A stretch of DNA of 6,683 nt from Pseudomonadota bacterium (GTDB lineage Bacteria; Pseudomonadota; Gammaproteobacteria; Acidiferrobacterales; Acidiferrobacteraceae): NCBI GenBank assembly GCA_021795255.1, contig JAJYPQ010000225.1, positions 1-6,683 of the forward strand, given 5' to 3'. This document shows, piece after piece, positions 1 to 6,105 of this stretch (its first letter is position 1; each line of letters starts with the position of its first letter). The translations under genes and the position numbers were made by a program. The notes under the pieces were generated by a model that was not told the DNA's origin, searched no databases, and saw only the letters and a program-made list of their open reading frames with translations.

Positions 1-425
1 CGAAACTCACAGACACGCCGGCTCTCGCCGGACTCCGTCAGGCCAAGGCGATTTTTTTGATAAGCGCCCGCCGGCCGGTTGCAGTCGAACATCTGGTCAA
101 ACTGATCGCCCTGACCCGCCGCCAACTCCTGACCCAGAAGGTGACGCCCCATTTCATCGTCACCTTTATTGGCCCTAACGTGGCCTTCCTGACGCGCGCC
201 CGGCGCGGGATCCCCTACACCGACCGAAGGGCCGTGGCCAACATCCAAAAAGGCATCGCGCAACTGGCCGCGAAGGGGGTCCAATTCCAGGCCTGCGGCG
301 TGGCCCTCCATGGCATGGACGTGAAACCGAATACAATCATCCGGCACGTGACGCCCGTTGGTAACGGCTTTATCTCCGTGATCGGCTACCAAGAAAAGGG
401 TTACGCGCTGGTCCCAGTCTCTTAA
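1..425 (+). CDS. DsrE-family protein, 5'-truncated by the window edge
   Basis: The frame is open from the first complete codon at position 3 to the TAA at 423-425, so the gene begins outside the window. A TTG at 57 could be taken as a start, but the codons before it already read as the usual DsrE-family lead-in (ALAGLRQAKAIFLIS), so that start is wrong. Visible family features are the alternating strand and helix pattern, a central IVTFIGPNVAFLT strand, a single cysteine (codon 294-296) in the VQFQACGVAL segment, and a C-terminal VVGNGFISVIGYQ-like stretch (here PVGNGFISVIGYQ) ending in GYALVPV. DsrE/DsrF-like proteins are small alpha/beta proteins; some bind or relay sulfur through a cysteine, and many members of this subtype are exported and uncharacterised. 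A signal peptide, if any, would lie upstream. The family is well supported; the role is not known. Confidence 0.82.
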   Translation, partial: KLTDTPALAGLRQAKAIFLISARRPVAVEHLVKLIALTRRQLLTQKVTPHFIVTFIGPNVAFLTRARRGIPYTDRRAVANIQKGIAQLAAKGVQFQACGVALHGMDVKPNTIIRHVTPVGNGFISVIGYQEKGYALVPVS

Positions 426-482
426 GAGCGCCCGCGAGGCGCCGCCCTTCACAATGGGAAAGAGGGGTATAGACATCGCTCT

Positions 483-507
483 GCGTAAGCTGCGGGGCGG
501 CTTACGC
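483..507. repeat. 8-bp inverted repeat downstream of the DsrE-family gene
   Basis: GCGTAAGC (483-490) and GCTTACGC (500-507) are perfect reverse complements separated by 9 bases. The hairpin lies 57 bases after the DsrE-family stop and 147 bases before the phosphoesterase start. No T-run follows, so it is a poor intrinsic terminator. It may be a protein-binding site or a weak transcript-end structure. A second small hairpin, GCGCC/GGCGC (428-432/438-442), lies directly after the stop codon. Confidence 0.4.
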
Positions 508-654
508 CCTCGATGCCCCATCACCCATGACAAGGAGGGCGCCGCTTTGGACGAGACAATCGGCATTCTTCGAGGCGGTCACGTCCCTCTGTCACACAAG
601 ATGCGTAGAATGCCCAGAACGGACGCTGAGCGATCAATACGAGACCGGGGATCT

Positions 655-3420
655 ATGGACAATACGCATCGACTGCGCCATCTGACCTATTTAGCCTTAG
701 GATGCCTACTGAGCCATGAGATCGTATGGGCGTCGGCCCGCGCCACCAACATCCGGGATGTCACAAGGGCCGTGAGCGTAAGCGCCGCCAATCGCGCCCG
801 GTACACGCATATCTTGCCCACGGGACGCGTGACAAGTCCCGTGGGCCTCATCAACGGCACGCCCAATATGGCAACCGCCGTCAAGATTCTGGACCACAAG
901 GTCTTGGTGCTCGCAAACGGCGCCACACCGACGCAGACCATTACGGTTTATCGAGCCTCCGATCTGGTCCCGATCGCGCACATCGCCGCTTATAAGACCG
1001 GGCGTGCCGGCGACCCGCAGCAGGCCGTGCTGGCGCTCAGCCATCAGGATTTTTTTCAAGGGCTCGCGCGCGGTCTTCACCACACGTTTTACGCCGCAGG
1101 AGGGGGCACGAACGATGTCGTCGCCTTCCGCTTAGAGAAAGGAAGACCGGTCGTACTCCGTCGCTACCCCCTGACTTGGCAGGCCTTTCCTCAAACCCAG
1201 TACCCCTACCACTACCAAGGGCACCATGTCGGAATGGCACGCCTCTTTTATCCCGATGCGCTCGTGCTCGGGCCCCATAATCGCCATCTTTTTGTCACGG
1301 GCCTCCTTGCCAATAGCCTAGCGCGCGTTGATCTCGCCACGGGCCGCGTGCGCTACCTCAATATCGGCGCCTACCCCTTTGCGCTCGTGCTCACAGACGG
1401 CGGTCGAAGGCTTGCCATAAGTCTCTGGGCCAGCAACAGTGTCGCCGTGGTCGCGACTCAAAGCTTCACGCGCTTGGGCACAGTGCCGGTCGGCCCACAC
1501 GCGTTTGCACGCGATACGGCAGCCGGGGTCCACCCAACGGCGATTGTGGCCCTCCCCCACAGCCCGTACGCCTTCGTGACGCTAGCCAACATCGATCGCG
1601 TGGCCGAAATCGATACCAAGACCCTCACACCTGTGAGGGTCTTGGACGATAGTCCCTATCCGCACGCCCCGCCGGGAAGCTACCCGAACGGCCTGGCCCT
1701 CGTAGGCCACGATCTTTTTGTCGCCAACGCCGGAAATAACGATGTCGCAGTCTTTGATACGCGCTCTGGGCGCCTTCAAGGTCTCATTCCTACCGGCTGG
1801 TACCCCTCAGCACTTGCGGCCAGTCCTAAAGCGCTCTACATCGTCGCCGCCAAGGGCTTGGGCTCGGGACCCAACATTCAACACCAATGGGTCGGCGACA
1901 TGATGGATGGCCTCATACAAAAGATCCCCTTGGCCACCCTCGCACGAAAGCTACCCGCCTGGACGCACCGGGCCTTGCACCAGGACGGATTCACCAGAAG
2001 CGAGCAAGAGCAACGTCTGCGCCACGATCGGGCCAGCCGGGATTTTGTAGACCACCACATCCGCTATGTGGCCTTTATCTTGCGTGAAAATAAGACCTTT
2101 GATGAAGACTTGGGCGATTACCGAGCGGCCGGGCGCTATGCCGATCCGCATCTCGATCTCTTCGGCCCACGAGAACTCCCGAACCTCTACCATCTCGTGA
2201 GCCAAGGCGCGCTCTTCGCCCACTTCCTTGCAGACGGCGAGGTCACAGCCCAAGGACACCAGTGGACGACCGCGGCCTCGGATTCCGATTTCGTGCAGCG
2301 CACGTGGCCCGAGTATTATTCCGGGCGGGGCTTTGTCGCAAACCCCGGATGGACTCAGTCGCTCGTACCAGGTGGTGCGAGTGGCACTGGCGGGCTCTCC
2401 CTTGGCGCCGACAATCCCTACGCCATTTACGAAAACCTCTCGGCGCTTGGAAAATGGTCGAACCCCTGGGTCAGTTACCCTGGGCGGCTTTTTCTCTTTA
2501 ATGACCTCTTAAACCACCACGTGTCCTTCGAGGACTTCGGTGAGTTCGTATCCCGGAGCCGCGCTGGCGCCCTGTCTTCTGCCATGAAGACCCACTTGGC
2601 GACAAGCTTCCCCGGCTGGGATCGCATGCTGCTTGATACGACCCGGACGCGCCTTGCCATCAACTGGCTCAAAGCGCATCCGGGACGTGCATTCCCGCAC
2701 TTTATTTATATTTGGCTTCCCGATGACCACACCGCCGGCCGCGCGCCCTGTTATTACAGCCCAAACTATTACGTCGCCAATAACGATTTGGCCACAGCCC
2801 AACTCATCCATTACCTCTCGACCACGCCCGAGTGGCATCACATGGTGGTGTTTTTGACGGAAGACGATGCCCAGTCGGGGGCCGATCACATCAATGCCCA
2901 CAGGACATTCGCGCTGGCATTGGGTCCGTGGGTCAAAAGGGGCCTGCTCGACACCCGCCCCTACTCCCAGGTCAACATTTTAAAAACCACCGAGGCCATA
3001 TTCCACCTCCCGCCGCTCTCACAGTGGGACCAAAACGCCGCTCTGTTCTCCGGGATCTGGACCCGCCATCCGGATTTTGCACAGACCCCGGTCTACCCGC
3101 TCCGTGTTCCGGTCCGCTTCAATGCCGGAGTCTGTGCGCATTACACCCTCTTAAGACGCGAAGCGGGTGCCACCGGTCACACTCTGTCACCCCGATGGTA
3201 TCGGGCGCACATCGACAAACACGGTCGTCATCTGGCTCTCGCCCGTCATACCTACGCGCCGACAACCCTACTGAAAGTCCCCGGTCCTGCGCAAATGCGC
3301 CAAGAATGGATCGCCGCAAAAGGGGGTGCTGCCTATAGAGCCGAGACCCGCTATCTCGCGCGCTTAACGCGCGCTCACAAAGCGCCACTCGCCGCCTACG
3401 AGGCCGGAGCCAAACCGTAA
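655..3420 (+). CDS. Exported bifunctional YncE-like beta-propeller / alkaline phosphatase-superfamily phosphoesterase
   Basis: A 921-aa protein in the layout seen in proteins annotated as bifunctional YncE family / alkaline phosphatase family. Residues 1 to about 30 form a signal peptide (basic start, LTYLALGCLL core, likely cut near WASA). Residues about 60-430 carry YVTN/YncE-type repeats such as NSLARVDLATG and NDVAVFDTRSG. Residues about 470-800 form the phosphoesterase domain, with RENKTFDEDLGD (E478, N479), EVTAQGHQW (T531, H535), LPDDHTAG (D691, H692), NNDLA (D711) and TEDDAQSGADHINAHR (D737, D738, D744, H745, H749). These match the metal-ligand and catalytic motifs of the superfamily, so it is probably an active periplasmic or surface metallo-phosphoesterase; the substrate is unknown. 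The frame is open back to an ATG at 454, but the start at 655 is chosen because it begins the signal peptide and has a weak GGGG element in front. It stands alone, convergent with the lipoprotein pair. Confidence 0.92.
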   Translation: MDNTHRLRHLTYLALGCLLSHEIVWASARATNIRDVTRAVSVSAANRARYTHILPTGRVTSPVGLINGTPNMATAVKILDHKVLVLANGATPTQTITVYRASDLVPIAHIAAYKTGRAGDPQQAVLALSHQDFFQGLARGLHHTFYAAGGGTNDVVAFRLEKGRPVVLRRYPLTWQAFPQTQYPYHYQGHHVGMARLFYPDALVLGPHNRHLFVTGLLANSLARVDLATGRVRYLNIGAYPFALVLTDGGRRLAISLWASNSVAVVATQSFTRLGTVPVGPHAFARDTAAGVHPTAIVALPHSPYAFVTLANIDRVAEIDTKTLTPVRVLDDSPYPHAPPGSYPNGLALVGHDLFVANAGNNDVAVFDTRSGRLQGLIPTGWYPSALAASPKALYIVAAKGLGSGPNIQHQWVGDMMDGLIQKIPLATLARKLPAWTHRALHQDGFTRSEQEQRLRHDRASRDFVDHHIRYVAFILRENKTFDEDLGDYRAAGRYADPHLDLFGPRELPNLYHLVSQGALFAHFLADGEVTAQGHQWTTAASDSDFVQRTWPEYYSGRGFVANPGWTQSLVPGGASGTGGLSLGADNPYAIYENLSALGKWSNPWVSYPGRLFLFNDLLNHHVSFEDFGEFVSRSRAGALSSAMKTHLATSFPGWDRMLLDTTRTRLAINWLKAHPGRAFPHFIYIWLPDDHTAGRAPCYYSPNYYVANNDLATAQLIHYLSTTPEWHHMVVFLTEDDAQSGADHINAHRTFALALGPWVKRGLLDTRPYSQVNILKTTEAIFHLPPLSQWDQNAALFSGIWTRHPDFAQTPVYPLRVPVRFNAGVCAHYTLLRREAGATGHTLSPRWYRAHIDKHGRHLALARHTYAPTTLLKVPGPAQMRQEWIAAKGGAAYRAETRYLARLTRAHKAPLAAYEAGAKP
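816..846. repeat. Intragenic inverted repeat, 11-bp perfect arms
   Basis: GCCCACGGGAC (816-826) and GTCCCGTGGGC (836-846) are perfect reverse complements around a 9-base loop. They lie within the phosphoesterase gene, about 55 codons from its start, in the stretch encoding LPTGRVTSPVGLI. As mRNA this would form a very stable hairpin. No T-run follows on either side, so it is not a terminator. Function unknown. Confidence 0.85.
1616..1645. repeat. Intragenic near-palindrome, 14-bp perfect arms with 2-base centre
   Basis: CCAAGACCCTCACA (1616-1629) and TGTGAGGGTCTTGG (1632-1645) are perfect reverse complements separated only by CC (1630-1631). The structure lies inside the propeller-coding part of the phosphoesterase gene, in the codons for TKTLTPVRVLD. 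Arms this long with almost no spacer are not expected by chance in a coding sequence. It could be an RNA hairpin, a binding site for a dimeric protein, or the scar of a template-switch mutation. Confidence 0.9.
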
Positions 3421-3727
3421 AAGAAGCGGGGCGATAAAAAATACGCCAGCACAGCCTGTACCAGACGCAGAAGTCTTGTGCGCTTTCCGCGGCTCCCCGT
3501 ATTCGGCAAAGCCGTTCGCGCTTCACGGTGGTGTCACAGACCAGATGTTCTCCAGGCACTGTCCTAAATCGCTTACCAGCGGCGAACTCCACGGCAGGGC
3601 CTGGCATCGAAGGCAACATCCCGCACCCCCTAGGGCGCTTCAAAACCCCGGTGGGTCACTTTCTCTCGGGCTCTCCGGCGGTATTCACCCCATCATCGGT
3701 GCCCACTCGGAGTTCACCAGAGGCCCC
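3421..3727. other. Gene-free stretch between convergent genes
   Basis: This lies between the phosphoesterase stop and the terminator of the lipoprotein unit. Open frames exist on both strands (for example minus 3643-3119 and plus 3476-3802), but none has a recognisable domain or a Shine-Dalgarno sequence, and each either overlaps a real gene or runs through the terminator. Short hairpins are present (CGGC-AAA-GCCG at 3504-3514; CCAGGC/GCCTGG at 3552-3557/3599-3604), none followed by a T-run. No clear terminator for the plus-strand gene is seen. Confidence 0.5.
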
Positions 3728-3755
3728 AAAAAAGACGGGGCTATAAAGCCCCGTC
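3728..3755 (-). terminator. Intrinsic terminator of the lipoprotein unit
   Basis: Read on the minus strand, GACGGGGCT, a 4-base loop and AGCCCCGTC form a perfect 9-bp GC-rich stem (3734-3742 with 3747-3755). It is directly followed by six T (the A-run at 3728-3733 on the plus strand). It sits 52 bases after the stop of the OmpA-domain gene. The plus-strand side lacks a T-run, so it should act in one direction only. Confidence 0.93.
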
Positions 3756-3806
3756 GTCCGTGTAAACATCTCAGTCTACATAGTCCATACGAGCTCGCCT
3801 AACATG

Positions 3807-4604
3807 CTACCTATTCGCTGAAAAAACTCCGTTTGGACCAGAAATAACAACCTCGACACGACGATTTTCTTGCCGACCGGCTGCAGTCTTGTTGGATGCC
3901 ACAGGATACTCAGGGCCATATCCCTTTGTTGTAATGCGCTCTGGGTTGATCCCATCATTCACCAACGCGTTCCGAACGGCCTCCGCTCGGCGCCTTGAAA
4001 GCCTTTCGTTAAACTCAAGGCTCCCCGTGCTATCGGTATAACCCTCGACCATGACATTACGTTTAGGATAGGCCTTCATAAAGGCAGCAAGGTTATTGAC
4101 ACTCTTCATGTCTCCGGGTTTCAAAGTTGATTTGTTAAGGGCGAAAAGCACGTTACCCAGCGTGAGTACGAGCCCGCGACTTGTCTTCTTTGCCTTAAGC
4201 CTTGAGAGTTGCGCATTGAGCCTTGCAATCCTCTCATTCTTGGCTTCCAACATCATTCTGGCGTGCTGACTTCCAGCCGCGCTTATCTGCTGCTCAGCTG
4301 CATTATTTTCGGCCTCTTGACGCGCAATCGCCACCCGCTCCTTTGCTAGGTAGGCATAATGATCTACCTTAAACGCGGGCGCTCCACTCTTTAAAAGCTG
4401 ATCCCCCCAAGACAGTTCGGAGGACGCCTTCTGAAGCTGCGCAGGAGCGGCTTGGCGCACCGCACTATTATTATTGGCCGCATTGTAGTCAGAATACGCT
4501 CGCTCTAACGCCCCATTTCTGGGAGGTACGCTAGCGCAACCCGCTAAGAAGGAGCACGCAAGGATTGATATAGTAAGACCCCGCAACGGGATTGTCTTTC
4601 TCAT
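3807..4604 (-). CDS. Outer-membrane lipoprotein with DUF4398-like N-terminus and C-terminal OmpA peptidoglycan-binding domain
   Basis: A 265-aa protein. Residues 1-23 are a lipoprotein signal ending in the lipobox LAGC (Cys23); Ala at +2 fits outer-membrane sorting. Residues about 30-110 resemble DUF4398, including the DHYAYLAKERVAIARQEAE helix. Residues about 85-140 are strongly helical and rich in A, E, K and R, probably coiled coil. Residues about 145-255 are an OmpA-like domain with GNVLFALNKSTL, VEGYTDSTGS and RLSRRRAEAV. Asp191 and Arg206 align with the two E. coli OmpA residues that hold diaminopimelate, with the same 15-residue spacing. It should tether the outer membrane to peptidoglycan from the periplasm. 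The frame is open 14 codons further upstream (4646), but the ATG at 4604 starts the signal peptide and is preceded by GAGGA at about 9 bases. It follows the DUF4398 lipoprotein gene by 93 bases and ends in a strong terminator. Confidence 0.94.
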   Translation of the reverse strand: MRKTIPLRGLTISILACSFLAGCASVPPRNGALERAYSDYNAANNNSAVRQAAPAQLQKASSELSWGDQLLKSGAPAFKVDHYAYLAKERVAIARQEAENNAAEQQISAAGSQHARMMLEAKNERIARLNAQLSRLKAKKTSRGLVLTLGNVLFALNKSTLKPGDMKSVNNLAAFMKAYPKRNVMVEGYTDSTGSLEFNERLSRRRAEAVRNALVNDGINPERITTKGYGPEYPVASNKTAAGRQENRRVEVVISGPNGVFSANR

Positions 4605-4671
4605 GTTTTGGTTTCCTCTTTCAAATGGTGATTTCATTAACGCCATCTAAATTCACAACGCGCATAAAATG

Positions 4672-4701
4672 ATTAAGGCTGTGCGCTTCCGGTTGTGTCA
4701 A
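4672..4701 (-). promoter_or_regulatory. Possible internal promoter ahead of the OmpA-domain gene
   Basis: On the minus strand a perfect TTGACA (4701-4696) overlaps the stop codon of the upstream lipoprotein gene. CTTAAT (4677-4672) follows after 18 bases as a 4-of-6 match to the -10 hexamer. A start near 4665 would leave a leader of about 60 bases before the ATG at 4604. This would allow the OmpA-domain gene to be expressed apart from its partner. The -10 match is weak, so this is tentative. Confidence 0.3.
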
Positions 4702-5069
4702 TTCTGGCCCGCAGAGGAATTTATGCTTCGCTCTATCTGTCTTTCCGCGGCCTTAGATTTTTGCGTCTGCGTCTTAGCAATGGCGAGCTCGGCCTCAACC
4801 TTGGCTTCTGTTGCTAAATACCGTGCTCTTTTATAATGACCCTTGTTCATTTCTCTTTCGGCATTCTTCAGATGTAAGTGCGCCTTATTCAGGTCATACG
4901 CAGCGTAGGCCCTGGTCCCAGCTCTGTCTGCCTGGGCCACAACAGTCTTTGCTTTGGTCAGGACATTGACCGGCTTTTTGTTTATATTGGCGCAGCCACC
5001 CAAAGTCATTGCTGCAATCAGAGCAGTCCCTGTAAATAAAACGCCTTTTAAGCGAACCGGATGTTTCAT
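4698..5069 (-). CDS. DUF4398-domain lipoprotein
   Basis: A 123-aa small lipoprotein. A basic start (KHPVRLK), a hydrophobic stretch and the lipobox LGGC place the lipidated cysteine at residue 26; Ala at +2 suggests the outer membrane. Residues about 37-115 are almost wholly alpha-helical, with the DUF4398 pattern ADRAGTRAYAAYDLNKA, a GHYKRARYLATEAKVEAELA segment and a charged helical tail. The frame runs upstream to an ATG at 5420, but that extension translates the palindromic block and lacks protein-like character. The ATG at 5069 has a strong Shine-Dalgarno sequence and begins the signal peptide. DUF4398 proteins are uncharacterised and often sit next to an OmpA-domain lipoprotein, as here, so a joint envelope role is likely. 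The gene looks richer in A/T than its flanks. Confidence 0.92.
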   Translation of the reverse strand: MKHPVRLKGVLFTGTALIAAMTLGGCANINKKPVNVLTKAKTVVAQADRAGTRAYAAYDLNKAHLHLKNAEREMNKGHYKRARYLATEAKVEAELAIAKTQTQKSKAAERQIERSINSSAGQN

Positions 5070-5075
5070 CCTATT

Positions 5076-5081
5076 CTCCTT
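5076..5081 (-). promoter_or_regulatory. Shine-Dalgarno that fixes the DUF4398 lipoprotein start
   Basis: On the minus strand AAGGAG lies six bases before the ATG at 5069. It is the strongest ribosome-binding site in the window and argues against translation from the far-upstream ATG at 5420. A 10-bp perfect palindrome, GTTAATTAAC (5085-5094), lies immediately upstream and may be an operator or merely an A/T-rich promoter element. Confidence 0.85.
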
Positions 5082-5112
5082 AGAGTTAATTAACGAAACG
5101 TACAATTGACAA

Positions 5113-5416
5113 TCGCTGCGCGCCAGGGAGAGCGCAGCGAGGGCGCGTAGTCCGCGGGAGGCGTAGGTCCGGGCGGGTGGCCGCAGGCCACCTGCAAGGA
5201 CATCGATACGCCGTCCAGTCATTGTGGGCGAGCCTCTTGTGCGCCCGAAAAGCGCACGGCTCGACCGCAGGACGGCCGCGGCATCTCGTAGCGGAGCGGA
5301 GAGATCATGAGTTGCGCTGAGACCGAAGGCGCGAGGGCGACTGGGACGTCCCATCGCGCATACTGAGGGCCAGCGCACGCTTGGAAGGGCTTTAAGAGGG
5401 GGAATACCAGCCTTCC
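5113..5416. other. Structured non-coding block: candidate structured RNA or dispersed repeat
   Basis: A GC-rich stretch between the DUF4398 lipoprotein and the HNH-like pseudogene contains five long hairpins or hairpin domains. (1) 5113-5121 with 5132-5140, 9 bp. (2) 5160-5212: 5160-5165/5207-5212, 5167-5170/5198-5201, and a 10-bp inner stem 5173-5182/5186-5195 with a GCA loop. (3) 5210-5276: 5210-5216/5270-5276, 5223-5227/5265-5269, 5229-5234/5258-5263 and 5239-5244/5252-5257. (4) 5313-5319/5371-5377 enclosing 5329-5334/5354-5359 and the 12-bp palindrome 5342-5353. (5) 5383-5391/5409-5416 with one bulge. The minus strand lacks stops but shows no recognisable protein. There is no T-run to give a direction. 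It may be a regulatory or catalytic RNA, a leader of the lipoprotein unit, or a REP/MITE-like repeat. No known RNA family was recognised. Confidence 0.5.
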
Positions 5417-5432
5417 TCACGGTAACCGCCTC

Positions 5433-5981
5433 CTACAGGTTCCGCATCATGTGGTAGAGTACATCCATCTCTACAAAACCCTCTCGTGCGCGCACCTCTT
5501 TCGTGCGCGCCACGGCCACCGTTTTTCGATCCTCGCCGACCACCGGCCCGGTCACCTCGATGCCGGCGGCGGTAATAATCTTAATGTCCAATTCCCATGT
5601 CTTAGCCGACCGTTCCTCCCAGAGAGCAAAGGCCTTCTGAATATGAGCGTCGACCTTGGTCTCAGACCATTTGTTGACGGCCATAAGATGCTCGCGCACC
5701 GCATGATCGCGCGCCCTTATCTGCACTAACCCAAAGTGCGTGGCCTCGTGGTACGGCGCACGGAGGGCCACAAGCCGCATCAGTATCTGGCGTCCGGTCC
5801 CGGAATCAAAGCGCCAACGCTCATGGCATTTAAGGTCTTGACGCTTTGGGCGATCGCCGGATGCGCCACAGCATTCGCAACGGTGGCCACTACGCGCCAG
5901 TATGGCGCCCCGGATTGCAGTCCAATGGCTGGGGACGATCGCTCTCCGGACATTAGAAAATCAAGGGGTCTGCAACCCCAT
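5433..5981 (-). pseudogene. Degraded HNH-endonuclease-like gene
   Basis: The minus-strand frame from the ATG at 5981 to the TAG at 5435-5433 reads as a family of small HNH-type zinc proteins annotated as HNH endonucleases. Recognisable parts in order are FSNVR, HWTAIRGAILARSGHRCECCG (first Cys pair, codons 5879-5868), KCHERWRFD, LVALRAPYHEATHFGL, EHLMAVNKWS and AFALWEERSAKTWELDI. Two kinds of damage are visible. TGA at 5963-5961 stands where relatives have Trp in the WFSNVR motif. The second Cys-x-x-Cys pair, expected before the His, reads Arg-x-x-Tyr (CGT at 5762-5760, TAC at 5753-5751); each is one transition from a Cys codon. A shorter frame from the ATG at 5780 (115 aa) remains open but starts inside the zinc domain and has no Shine-Dalgarno. 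The C-terminal 35 residues are not recognised. Family assignment comes from recalled motifs, not a search. Confidence 0.65.
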
Positions 5982-6105
5982 CCTATCGCTATCAAGGCCC
6001 GTGACCGTTTCCTCGCTCAGTCATATGGTGACTGCGTGGTTGAGCTCGTCTGATCCGCCCTATATGATCGGCGCACACCCCATCTTTTACCGAGCCTCCG
6101 CCATC
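5982..6105. other. Short gap between the two pseudogenes
   Basis: All minus-strand frames checked close quickly here (for example TGA at 6023-6021 and TAG at 6062-6060 in the HNH-like frame). The plus-strand open frame has no protein-like character. No promoter or RNA gene is recognised. It is probably decayed sequence that once held the 5' ends of the two flanking genes. Confidence 0.4.

Noticed and set aside
576..595. Pho box upstream of the phosphatase-like gene (CGGTCAC and CTGTCAC)
   Set aside because: The two 7-mers are 13 bases apart start to start instead of 11, and only the second resembles the consensus. It is not a credible PhoB site.
454..654. N-terminal extension of the phosphoesterase from the ATG at 454
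   Set aside because: No Shine-Dalgarno precedes 454, the extra 67 residues look random, and a clear signal peptide begins at 655, where it must be N-terminal.
1050..1056. Run of seven T in the phosphoesterase gene as a frameshift site
   Set aside because: The frame continues normally on both sides with conserved protein features, and no alternative frame product is evident.
3119..3643. 174-aa minus-strand open frame overlapping the end of the phosphoesterase gene
   Set aside because: It starts with TTG without a ribosome-binding site, is Arg/Cys-rich without any domain, and half of it is antisense to a well-supported gene.
3476..3802. 108-aa plus-strand open frame between the convergent genes
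   Set aside because: It runs straight through the lipoprotein terminator hairpin and has no domain or Shine-Dalgarno.
5229..5263. Group II intron domain V on the minus strand (starts GAGCCGTGCGC, about the right length)
   Set aside because: The loop is not GNRA, the bulge is 4 bases rather than the usual 2, and no reverse transcriptase, intron boundaries or domain VI are seen. The resemblance is limited to the first helix.
5070..5420. N-terminal extension of the DUF4398 lipoprotein from the ATG at 5420
   Set aside because: It would bury the lipoprotein signal 117 residues inside the protein and ignore the strong AAGGAG before 5069. The extension merely translates the hairpin-rich GC block.
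5736..6053. Plus-strand frame with a lipoprotein-like stretch (LTLWAIAGCATAF)
   Set aside because: It is antisense to the conserved HNH-like region, lacks a Shine-Dalgarno and has nothing recognisable after the hydrophobic stretch.
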